Below are positions 8,011 to 16,400 of a stretch of 38,937 bases of DNA, piece after piece. The stretch covers positions 1 through 38,937 of the forward strand of contig JAGSHA010000003.1 of assembly GCA_023954795.1 (NCBI GenBank), read 5' to 3'. The DNA is from Oceanospirillaceae bacterium (GTDB lineage: Bacteria > Pseudomonadota > Gammaproteobacteria > Pseudomonadales > Balneatricaceae). Position numbers and translations under genes: made by a program. The notes below the pieces were generated by a model. That model searched no databases. It was not told the DNA's origin and worked only from the letters and a program-made list of their open reading frames with translations. Each line of letters opens with the position of its first letter. The stretch's first letter is position 1.

Positions 8011-8493
8011 CTATTTCAGCGTTTTGCTGGCAATGACTTCGTACGCCGTAAACTGTTCTCGTTGCCAGAACGCCTCCGCTGCGGGGTTATCGCTGTCCCA
8101 GGCGACTTGAAGGCATTGGGTTCCCATTGTCTTCAACTGGGTTTCTGCTGCCTTTAAAAGTGCTGATGCTATACCGTGGCGACGGCAGTCCGGTTCAACC
8201 CAAAGGGAATACAGAACGGCTATCTTGGGCAATGCGACCGCTGGCTTTTCATAAACATACGCTGACAGGGTCCCCACCAATCCGGTTTCCGTTACGGCGA
8301 CCAGAGAGATAGCGGTCTCTGACGTAATACTATGAGTGACCAAGTTTTCAGTACGTTGCTTAACTTCATCCTGCAGATCGCCGCCGAAAGGTTGCTGCTT
8401 TTTGCTGGCGTCCAATTTTAGCCAAAGCTGACAGATTGACTCTATTTCACTTTCAAGAGCAGGTCGGATGGAAAACGTTTGGGAGGTAAGCAT
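8011..8493 (-). CDS. GNAT-family N-acetyltransferase
   Basis: A single-domain 160-residue acetyltransferase. It starts FSIRPALESEIESICQLW, the usual first strand and helix of GNAT enzymes. The motif A acetyl-CoA loop is LWVEPDCRRHGIASALL (residues about 107-123), followed by the motif B region QVAWDSDNPAAEAFWQREQF. The substrate cannot be predicted. It lies upstream of the Lrp-type gene on the same strand with a 120-bp gap and diverges from rsuA, whose start is about 100 bp away. Confidence 0.88.
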   Translation of the reverse strand: MLTSQTFSIRPALESEIESICQLWLKLDASKKQQPFGGDLQDEVKQRTENLVTHSITSETAISLVAVTETGLVGTLSAYVYEKPAVALPKIAVLYSLWVEPDCRRHGIASALLKAAETQLKTMGTQCLQVAWDSDNPAAEAFWQREQFTAYEVIASKTLK

Positions 8494-8590
8494 CTTTCAG
8501 GGACACCTTATCAACGGAAGATGCGTTTTATTGTATCTGAAGTGCTGCTGTATGGGCGGTCTAACGTTGAACTCTGGCATAATAGCGCGC

Positions 8591-9286
8591 ATGAGACTGG
8601 ACAGATTTCTTACTCAACAAACCCGAGAGAGCGGCAAAACGGTGCGCCAATGGCTGCTGGCCGGGCGTGTACAGGTCAATGAACAGGTATGCCGAGACGG
8701 TTCGATGCAGGTGGAACCGATGCAGAAGATCAGTCTGGATGAGCGAATATTGCAGGATCAGACGGCACGCTATTACATGTTGCATAAACCTCAAGGGGTG
8801 GTGAGTGCAACGATCGATGATAAACACCAGACGGTGTTGGACCTTATGCCGCCAACGCTGCGTGCCGATCTTCATATAGCAGGGCGGTTAGATCTGAACA
8901 CCACGGGCTTGATGCTCATTACCAATGACGGGCGCTGGTCTCGTAAAGTGACACAACCTGAAACGCGTATTCCTAAGGTTTATCTGGTTGAAACGGAAGA
9001 TAAGATCGAGGCGGAATACGTCGATGTGTTTCGTCGTGGTATCTATTTCGCGTATGAAGATCTAACCACGCTACCTGCTCAACTTGAGATCCTTTCGGAC
9101 CACCGGGCCAAACTCACGTTGTATGAAGGGCGTTATCATCAGGTGAAGCGAATGTTTGGATTCTTTGACAATAAAGTGGTTGGTTTACATCGGGAACAGA
9201 TCGGCGCCCTAGAAATGGATGCTCAATTAAACGCGGGTGATTATCGGTTGCTGACAAACGACGAAGTGAAGCTTTTTTGTGAGTGA
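8591..9286 (+). CDS. rsuA: 16S rRNA pseudouridine(516) synthase
   Basis: RsuA converts U516 of 16S rRNA to pseudouridine. The 231-residue length equals E. coli RsuA. An S4 RNA-binding domain comes first (MRLDRFLTQQ, then a VRQWLLAGRVQVN segment). The catalytic domain has HKPQGVVSA, the catalytic Asp in AGRLDLNTTGLML, and the C-terminal YEGRYHQVKRMF block. The frame is open from 8468, but homology begins at the ATG at 8591. There is no clear ribosome site there. A CATAAT box at 8579-8584 is so close that a leaderless or very short-leader mRNA is possible. RluE and other RsuA relatives are less likely given the N-terminal S4 domain and length. Confidence 0.88.
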   Translation: MRLDRFLTQQTRESGKTVRQWLLAGRVQVNEQVCRDGSMQVEPMQKISLDERILQDQTARYYMLHKPQGVVSATIDDKHQTVLDLMPPTLRADLHIAGRLDLNTTGLMLITNDGRWSRKVTQPETRIPKVYLVETEDKIEAEYVDVFRRGIYFAYEDLTTLPAQLEILSDHRAKLTLYEGRYHQVKRMFGFFDNKVVGLHREQIGALEMDAQLNAGDYRLLTNDEVKLFCE

Positions 9287-9419
9287 ATAAGCGTCGATAG
9301 TTTACGCAACGTATGAATATACGTAACAACACATTTGATGTTTAGAGGGTTCGGAAACGATACGAAGCGGAAGAACTTGAAGGATCTTTCTTTATGAAGA
9401 GGTCGTGCGGGAAATACAG

Positions 9420-9448
9420 ATCAGGACGACCAGGCAAGTCGCCCTGAT
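9420..9448. terminator. Hairpin between rsuA and the cold-shock gene
   Basis: Arms of 11 nt (9420-9430 and 9438-9448) pair with a single G-U position around a 7-nt loop. It sits about 20 nt after the cold-shock gene stop, between convergent genes, so a shared transcript end is likely. There is no proper T-tract, so Rho-independent function is uncertain. Confidence 0.5.
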
Positions 9449-9468
9449 AATATACTACAGTATAAAAA

Positions 9469-9669
9469 TTATGCTGCAGTTACGTTCTCAGCCTGTGGAC
9501 CTTTAGGACCCTGAGCAACGGTGAATTCTACTTTCTGGCCTTCCTGCAGAGAGCGGAAACCTTCAGACTGGATAGCAGTGTGGTGAACAAATACGTCTGG
9601 ACCCTGCTCCTGCTGAATGAAACCGAAACCTTTCTCGTCGTTAAACCATTTTACGATGCCAGTAGCCAT
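9469..9669 (-). CDS. Cold-shock protein, CspA family
   Basis: A 66-residue single cold-shock domain that binds single-stranded RNA and DNA and acts as an RNA chaperone. It has both nucleic-acid-binding motifs, RNP1 (KGFGFI, residues 13-18) and RNP2 (DVFVHH), plus the start [20 protein letters not shown] lies about 10 nt before the ATG. The leader is long, as in many cold-inducible csp genes. It cannot be assigned to a specific csp paralogue, and cold induction is not proven by sequence. Confidence 0.95.
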   Translation of the reverse strand: MATGIVKWFNDEKGFGFIQQEQGPDVFVHHTAIQSEGFRSLQEGQKVEFTVAQGPKGPQAENVTAA

Positions 9670-9834
9670 GATTAGTCTTACCTTCTTGTTACGTTTTGAA
9701 ATTAAAGCCTTTTTTCTTTTATTAAGGCCTGAGTGCTAAGAAATCGTGGTGTTACTAATGAGGCTCTGACGAGGTATTCCAGTGGGTACATCGTTGTCGG
9801 GCACACGAACACTGCCGAAATTTCAAGCCAAATC

Positions 9835-9862
9835 AGTATACGCCATTAAGATCAAGTCGCAA
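9835..9862 (-). promoter_or_regulatory. Sigma-70-type promoter of the cold-shock gene
   Basis: On the minus strand, TTGCGA (9857-9862) and TATACT (9835-9840) are 16 nt apart. Transcription from here would give a leader of roughly 160 nt before the cold-shock ATG, similar to the long leaders known for cspA genes. A second perfect TATAAT box (9868-9873) without a good -35 lies just upstream. The 300-bp stretch 9670-9969 holds only this promoter region and the leader, which contains a GCCTT/AAGGC stem near 9710-9728. Confidence 0.55.
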
Positions 9863-9969
9863 CTTTAATTATACAGAAAATTTCAAATAATCTTGACGCT
9901 ATAACAAACCGTGGTTAAGGATTTATGACTCGAGATTGTCACTAGGACTATCTTGTATTCTCGTGTGGT

Positions 9970-10581
9970 TTAACGCGTATGTTGTTGCATATAGCGCTCA
10001 ACGGTTTCGACAACCGCTTGAGTATGAGGATCTACTTCCAGATTAACCAAGTCACCGACCTGAGCGTCTCCGAAGACCGTAAGAGAGAGCGTTTCCGGAA
10101 TCAGGTAGACATTAAAACACTGATCTTTTACTTCGCCGATCGTCAGGCTACAGCCATTTAGTGCGACAAATCCTTTTGGCAAAATATACTTCAGCCATTG
10201 TTCGCTGACTTCAAACCAGAGAATGCAGTTATTTTCCGGGCGCTCGATCTTACATATGGAGACCTGATCGTGAATATGACCTGATAGCAGGTGTCCCCCA
10301 ATCTCGTCGCCAAAACGCGCTGCACGCTCAAAGTTAACCTGATCTCCAACCGACAGCTGGCCAAGGTTGGTGACTTTCAGTGTTTCCATAATCAGGTCAA
10401 AGCTGACCAGGCTGCCGCTAAAGGCTGTGACGGTCAGGCACGTGCCATTGACCGCAATGCTGGCACCCAGCTGTAGGTTGTTTGCGTGCTCTGGCGGCAG
10501 TTCCAGCTGCAAACGCATGAATTGATCCTGCTTTTCGATGGATCGGATGGTGGCTTTACCCTGAACAATGCCAGTAAACAT
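9970..10581 (-). CDS. ribE: Riboflavin synthase (alpha subunit)
   Basis: Catalyses dismutation of two 6,7-dimethyl-8-ribityllumazines to riboflavin; called ribC in E. coli K-12. The 203-residue protein has two lumazine-binding repeats. Repeat 1 starts MFTGIVQGKATI and includes NGTCLTVT and GGHLLSGHI. Repeat 2 includes LPKGFVALNGCSLTIGEV. The pattern follows the E. coli-type enzyme closely, including the DPHTQAVVETVER C-terminus. It stands alone, away from other rib genes, and I see no FMN riboswitch in the 83-bp gap before it. The ribosome site is weak (GAGAG). Confidence 0.93.
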   Translation of the reverse strand: MFTGIVQGKATIRSIEKQDQFMRLQLELPPEHANNLQLGASIAVNGTCLTVTAFSGSLVSFDLIMETLKVTNLGQLSVGDQVNFERAARFGDEIGGHLLSGHIHDQVSICKIERPENNCILWFEVSEQWLKYILPKGFVALNGCSLTIGEVKDQCFNVYLIPETLSLTVFGDAQVGDLVNLEVDPHTQAVVETVERYMQQHTR

Positions 10582-10664
10582 GTTTTATTTCTCTCAAACT
10601 ACAGATCTGACGACTAAAATCTAACGTAAGCGTATCAGGTTAACGCGATTCAAGGGAGTGTGCG

Positions 10665-11555
10665 ATGAACGTGCTTATTACCGGGGGGACCGGTTTTATT
10701 GGTCAGGCATTTATCAAATGGCGTCAACCACATGGTTTGAACTTTACCTGCATCACCCGCAATCCGAAAAAAGCAAAAAAGCTATTTGGCGATTCTGTTC
10801 GGGCCGTCACCTCGCTGATGGAGGTTGATGGTGAAAAGTTCGATGCGGTAATTAATCTGTGTGGTGAGCCTATTGCGGATCGCCGATGGAGTGAAAAACG
10901 TAAGCAATTGCTGCGCTATAGCAGACTTACAATGACGCACGCGCTAGTGGATTGGATGACGATGTCGGCAAATAAACCCAGTGTGTTTATTAGCGGATCG
11001 GCCATCGGTTATTACGGCACTCATGCCAGTGATGATCTTCTGGTCGAGGCCAGTGCTGTCCGTCAGGGGTTTACCCATTCTCTGTGTGCTGATTGGGAAG
11101 AGGAAGCGTTGCGCGCAGCTGAGCTAGGTGTGCGGGTCTGTCTACTGCGCACAGGAGTAGTACTGGGCAAAGGCGGGGCACTGAAGAAAATGCTGCCGGC
11201 GTTTCGTATGGGGTTAGGTGGGCCAATTGGCACCGGCAAACAGTGGATGTCCTGGATTCATCTGCAGGATGAGCTGAGAGCCATCGACTTTTTGCTGCGT
11301 CATCAGACCTTGCAGGGGGCTTTTAACCTGACTGCACCTGAGGCGAGTCAGAACAGATCATTCGCGGAGGCTTTAGGAAAGGCATTGAAACGTCCCGCGA
11401 AACTACCTTTGCCCCCGTTGGTTGTTGAGCTGATGTTGGGTGACGGCGCTGAGTTGCTTCTTGAAGGGCAGCGTGTTTATCCACAACGTTTGATGCAGGC
11501 GGGTTTCGAGTTTAAGTATCCTGAACTGGATGAGGCTCTGGCGGAGTTATTTTAA
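10665..11555 (+). CDS. TIGR01777/YfcH-family NAD(P)-dependent epimerase-like protein
   Basis: A 296-residue atypical short-chain dehydrogenase. It has the Rossmann start MNVLITGGTGFIGQAFIKW, then INLCGEPIADRRWSEKRKQ and the SGSAIGYYG active-site region, all hallmarks of the YfcH subfamily. The C-terminus carries the DUF1731-like part (PLPPLVVELMLGDGAELLLEGQRVYP). The physiological substrate is unknown; the E. coli relative has no firmly assigned reaction. AGGGAG lies 8 nt before the ATG. Its stop overlaps the stop of the convergent BatD-like gene by 4 bp (TTAA). Confidence 0.9.
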   Translation: MNVLITGGTGFIGQAFIKWRQPHGLNFTCITRNPKKAKKLFGDSVRAVTSLMEVDGEKFDAVINLCGEPIADRRWSEKRKQLLRYSRLTMTHALVDWMTMSANKPSVFISGSAIGYYGTHASDDLLVEASAVRQGFTHSLCADWEEEALRAAELGVRVCLLRTGVVLGKGGALKKMLPAFRMGLGGPIGTGKQWMSWIHLQDELRAIDFLLRHQTLQGAFNLTAPEASQNRSFAEALGKALKRPAKLPLPPLVVELMLGDGAELLLEGQRVYPQRLMQAGFEFKYPELDEALAELF

Positions 11556-13189
11556 TAGCTGCCGTAGAGTTTTCGTTCACGGATCTTATCCAATGCCTCG
11601 ATCAGCAGGTCTCCTTTCCAGAGATGCTCTTCATCATGGTTGAGGTGATGTTCCATATCCATCAGTAACAACTGCAAGGTTTGGCTGCCGGAGGCACGGG
11701 CAACGTCTTCATTGTTGTAGATCTCGTCGTCCGGCCATGAGTGCTGCGCCCATTCCAGCAGAAGTATCTGGCTAGCCGCGCAATGGTTCTGGTCGCACGC
11801 CTGAGTCAACTCACCAAAGCTGCTGGCTTCAGCCAGATCGTAGTGTTCGATATCTTCAACGCTGTTTTCCAGCGGAGTGACTTCGGGCACTTTTTCCTGG
11901 CTATTGCGAATACGCTGAAAGGAATATAACCAGCCAAGGCTGGAGATCACCGCCAAGGCGGTCAGTATCCAAATGAGTAACGCGCTCTGGCTGGCTGAAT
12001 CTGGCGTATCCTCTGCCATTTCTGCGGTGTCTGCTGCTGCGACAGTATCACTAAGAGCAACTTTTTCCCCGCTAGCACTTTCTGTGTGACTGGCTGCTGA
12101 GACGTTGATCAAACGCGCTGCCAGAGCGACTTCTTTTTCCCGATCCTGACTGACATCCCACCACGGGATACGTATCTCCTGCAGGGTAATCTCGCCGCGC
12201 TCATAGGGAGTGATTGTCAGTTCTTCAGAGCGTGTACTGATGATGCCTTTGTCGGTCATCTGTTCTTCGAGAATGACGTTATCCAGCTGAATGTCGGCCA
12301 GCTCGTTTTTAAGTGGGCTGAGTGCGGGCAGCTCGGATGCGATGATACCGTGTGCTTCTAACGTCAGTGTGCGTTTAATGGGTTGCCCCATTGTGGTGCT
12401 GTTACGCGGTTGCAGGTTATCTTCAAACAGGACCTGAGTTGTTGGCAGCCAATAGCCCGGTCTTTTTTGATGAGCTTGAGGTAAGACAGCGATCTCAGTG
12501 GCGTTCTTTTGCAGCGGTTGGTCCAGGCTACGGGGTTTGCCATCATTATAAGTGATCGGTTCCAGACGAATCAGACCTGTTTGCTGTGGATAAATACCAT
12601 AGCGACGTTCGAGGACCTGATAACTTTGACCACGAACACGGGTGCTAAAGCGCCGGTCTTCCCCTAGCGGCTTGATGACAGCATCCGTCGTCACGGGGTG
12701 CGAAAGGCGTGCTTCTTCAGGTAAAGGCTGCTTATGGAACAGTTTTACTGTCAGTATGGACTGACTGTGCAGATAGATTTCATTGGTATCCAGTTCTGTT
12801 TCCAGCATCAGCTGACGTGACAGGAGCGGATTGGAACTGCGTTCGTTGGCGAGCACCACTAAAGAGATGGGCAGTGATCTTTCATCACCCACACGGATGG
12901 CCGGGATAGAGATCGCTCCCTGTTTTAGGGGGCGCAGTATAACGCGCCAACGGGTCGTGAAACGGGGTTCACCGCCGGTGTAACTGGAGATTGTCATCTG
13001 CTTGGAGCCCACAATGCGAAACTGAGTACTCAGTGCAGACAGATCAGGATTTTGGCGAACCTTCTGGTCAGCCTCGATGGTCAGTTGCAGGGCTTCCCCC
13101 AGAGTCAGGGTCTGTACGTTCACCTGAGCATTTACCGCCGCCTGTGCGGGCAGGCTCATCAGGGAGCATAACAGTAACAACTTTCGCAT
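11552..13189 (-). CDS. BatD-like membrane-anchored periplasmic protein
   Basis: A 545-residue protein with a cleavable-looking signal peptide (MRKLLLLCSLMSLPAQA). A long periplasmic part of Ig-like, beta-rich segments follows, as in the BatD family (LSTQFRIVGSKQMTISS, VILRPLKQGAISIPAIRVG). One membrane helix lies near residues 402-425 (LLIWILTALAVISSLGWLY), with a cytoplasmic tail of about 120 residues. BatD proteins are usually encoded with MoxR-type AAA+ ATPases, DUF58 and von Willebrand proteins (BatA/BatB), but none is next to it here. The role is uncertain; members have been linked to stress or oxygen tolerance. No clear ribosome site is seen at the ATG. It diverges from gdhB across about 205 bp. 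Confidence 0.78.
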   Translation of the reverse strand: MRKLLLLCSLMSLPAQAAVNAQVNVQTLTLGEALQLTIEADQKVRQNPDLSALSTQFRIVGSKQMTISSYTGGEPRFTTRWRVILRPLKQGAISIPAIRVGDERSLPISLVVLANERSSNPLLSRQLMLETELDTNEIYLHSQSILTVKLFHKQPLPEEARLSHPVTTDAVIKPLGEDRRFSTRVRGQSYQVLERRYGIYPQQTGLIRLEPITYNDGKPRSLDQPLQKNATEIAVLPQAHQKRPGYWLPTTQVLFEDNLQPRNSTTMGQPIKRTLTLEAHGIIASELPALSPLKNELADIQLDNVILEEQMTDKGIISTRSEELTITPYERGEITLQEIRIPWWDVSQDREKEVALAARLINVSAASHTESASGEKVALSDTVAAADTAEMAEDTPDSASQSALLIWILTALAVISSLGWLYSFQRIRNSQEKVPEVTPLENSVEDIEHYDLAEASSFGELTQACDQNHCAASQILLLEWAQHSWPDDEIYNNEDVARASGSQTLQLLLMDMEHHLNHDEEHLWKGDLLIEALDKIRERKLYGSY

Positions 13190-13400
13190 ATATAGAGCGT
13201 TCCAACGGGCTTCAAATCAGGGCCCGACTATTATGGGTAAAGCGCAGGTGCTAATCAAACTGGATTGTTGCTGTGATCAGACGCGTTGTAAAAGCACAGA
13301 AATATAGCGGTGCTTGCTGGATATATAGGCTAAGTCAGGCTTATATATTATGAGACAGATGCTGACTCGTTGAACTGGTTACTACAAGGATGGATTGGAT

Positions 13401-16400
13401 ATGCCGCGTTATGATGCTGATAGTAAGGCCCAATTACTTTTTCAACTGAGCGAAGAGATTAACAGTCGGTTGCCTGAGGAGCGGGCCCGTGAGTTAAACG
13501 GTTTTATTCGTTTCTATTATGCTTCAGCGTCACCTGTGGATTTCTGTGAATGGCGCCTGGATGATCTTTATGGATCAACGGTAGCCTGTTGGCAGTTTCT
13601 GCAACAGCGTAAACCTGATGAAGCGAAAGTCAGGGTGTTTAACCCGGACTATGAGGCCCACGGTTGGCAGTCCACCCATACCGTTGTAGAAGTGCTGCAT
13701 CAGGATATGCCGTTTATTGTGGACTCTCTGCGCATGGAGCTGAATCAGCGTAACCTGCGAATTCATGCGATTAATAATGCCGTCCTCACCCTCAAGCGCA
13801 ACGAAACCCACCAACTTACCTCCTTGTTAAGTAAAGATAGCCGATCAAAAACCGCACAACGGGAGTGTCTGGTTTCTGTTGAGGTGGATCGCCATACGGA
13901 CCCGGAGCAGCTCGCTGAACTGGAAAGCAGTATCCGCGCGATACTGGAAGATGTTCGTATGGTGGTCGAAGATTTTGAACCGATGATGGCGCAATGTGAT
14001 GCGCTGGAGCAGGTGTTTGGTAGCGCGCTGCACGGATTAGATGAAAATAACATCGCCGAAGTTCGGGCATTTATCGGTTGGCTAAAAAACCATTTTACCT
14101 TTCTTGGCTATGACGAGTTTGAGTTGGTCGAAGAGAACGGGGAGAAGCGTCTAGAAGCTATTATGGGTAGCCAGCTTGGGCTGCTGAAATATTGTGATGA
14201 ACACTGCCGCGAGACACTGGTGAATGAAGGTAACCGGGATGCGGGAGAATTTGTGCTGATCCCCGATATCCTCTCCTTTTCCAAATCGCCCACTAAATCG
14301 AAAGTGCATCGCCCGACCTATCCCGATTACATCAGTCTTAAGCGTTTCGATAAGAAAGGTAAGTTGGTAGGGGAGGCGCGTTTCCTGGGGTTATACACCT
14401 CAAACGTCTATATCCAGAGTTCTCGGATGATTCCGGTGATTCGACATAAGGTTGATCAGGTAATGGAACGCTCTGGTCTGCATTCACAAGGGCATGACTG
14501 GAAGGAATTGCTACAGATTCTGGAGATCTATCCACGAGATGATCTGTTCCAGATCGGGGTTGAAGAGCTGGTCGACACCGCGATGGGGATTTTGCAGATC
14601 CACGAGCGTCGCCAGATCAGGGTGTTTTTGCGGCGTGATCATTTCGGACAGTTTTTTTCCTGTTTGGTGTACGCCCCCCGTGATGTATACAGCACCGAAT
14701 TTCGCTTGGCCGTCGAAGGTATTCTCTGCCGGGAGCTCGGCTGTAATCAGGTGGAATTTAATACCTACTTCTCTGAGTCTATATTGGCACGCACCCAATA
14801 CATCCTGCGCAGTGGTGAAGAAGTTAAAGCAGATATCGATGTACTGGCGCTGGAAGACATGATCCGTGAGGCCGCACGTAGTTGGGGGGATCATCTTTAC
14901 GATGCGCTGGTGGAGTCGATGGGAGAGGAGAATGGTATTGCTGCGTTCCATCGCTATGGTGATACCTTTCCGAATAGTTATCGATCTGACTTTGCTCCCC
15001 GTACCGCAGTTGTTGATATCGGCCATATGATGACGCTGAGTGGCGAGAAGCCACTAGCGTTCAGCTTCTATCGTGCGCTGGAAAAAGATCAAGATACCCT
15101 TAACTTCAAACTATTTAACTTGGGGAGTTCGCTACCCTTATCGGATGTTCTGCCGATTATGGAGAAGCTGGGTTTACGCGTCATTGATGAGCACCCTTAT
15201 CGGATGATTCTGAATAGTGCGGAGATCTGGGTTCATGACTTCAATTTGATCTATACCGGCAAGGCTAAAATTAGCTTTGATGAAGGCAAGGAGCTGTTCG
15301 AAGATGCGTTTCTGAATATCTGGAACGGCAACGCGGAAAGTGATGAATTTAACCGTCTGGTGTTACCGGCTCAGTTAGGCTGGCGTGAAGTGAACATTCT
15401 GCGTGCATACAGTGCGTATATGAAACAGATCCGCTTCAACATCAGTAGTGAAGGGGTCAGTGCCGCCCTGAATAATCAGGTCAGTATCACCGGAAAGTTG
15501 GTGGCGCTATTCGAAGCGCGTTTTGATCCGAGTGAACATTGTGAAGAGCGTCAGAATCAGTTAGAAGCAGACATATTGTCGGCATTGGAGGAGGTGCCGA
15601 GCCTGAATGAAGATCGTGTCATTCGACAATACCTCGCCTTGATTAAAGCAACCCAAAGAACCAATTACTACCAGCTGGAAAAGGGGCATTTGAAGCATTA
15701 TTACGCGTTCAAACTGATGCCTGAGCAGATCCCGAATATCCCGTTGCCACGTCCAATGTTTGAGATCTTTGTGTTTGCGCCATGGGTGGAGGGCGTGCAT
15801 CTGCGTGGCGGCCGTGTCGCACGTGGCGGGCTGCGTTGGTCTGATCGTTATGATGACTATCGCACTGAAGTGCTGGGTTTGGTCAAAGCGCAACAGGTCA
15901 AAAATGCAGTGATTGTACCCGTGGGGGCGAAAGGGGGCTTTGTCGCGAAGCGTCTGAACCCTGATATGGATCGTAAGGCATGGCAGGAGGAGGGGGTTCG
16001 TTGCTACGAGACCTTTATTCGCGGGTTATTGGACGTCACGGACAACCTAAAAGAGGGTGAGGTGTTACGTCCGGCTGATGTTGTGGTGCATGACGACGAC
16101 GACAGTTATCTGGTTGTTGCGGCTGATAAGGGCACGGCGACATTCTCTGACATCGCCAATCGTATCTCCGAAGAGTATGACTTTTGGCTGGGGGATGCTT
16201 TTGCGTCCGGTGGTAGTCAGGGCTATGACCATAAGGCCATGGGCATTACCGCCAAAGGCGCCTGGGTCTCCGTTGAACGGCATTTTCGTGAGATTGGCAT
16301 CAATACCGATAAAGATGATTTTACGGTGGTGGGTATTGGGGATATGGCGGGTGATGTGTTTGGTAACGGTATGTTGCTGTCGAAACACATTCGTCTGGTG

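Noticed and set aside
9309-9324. ACGTAT-GAAT-ATACGT hairpin after rsuA as terminator
   Set aside because: It is AT-rich, has only 6 bp and no T-tract, and a stronger hairpin lies at 9420-9448.
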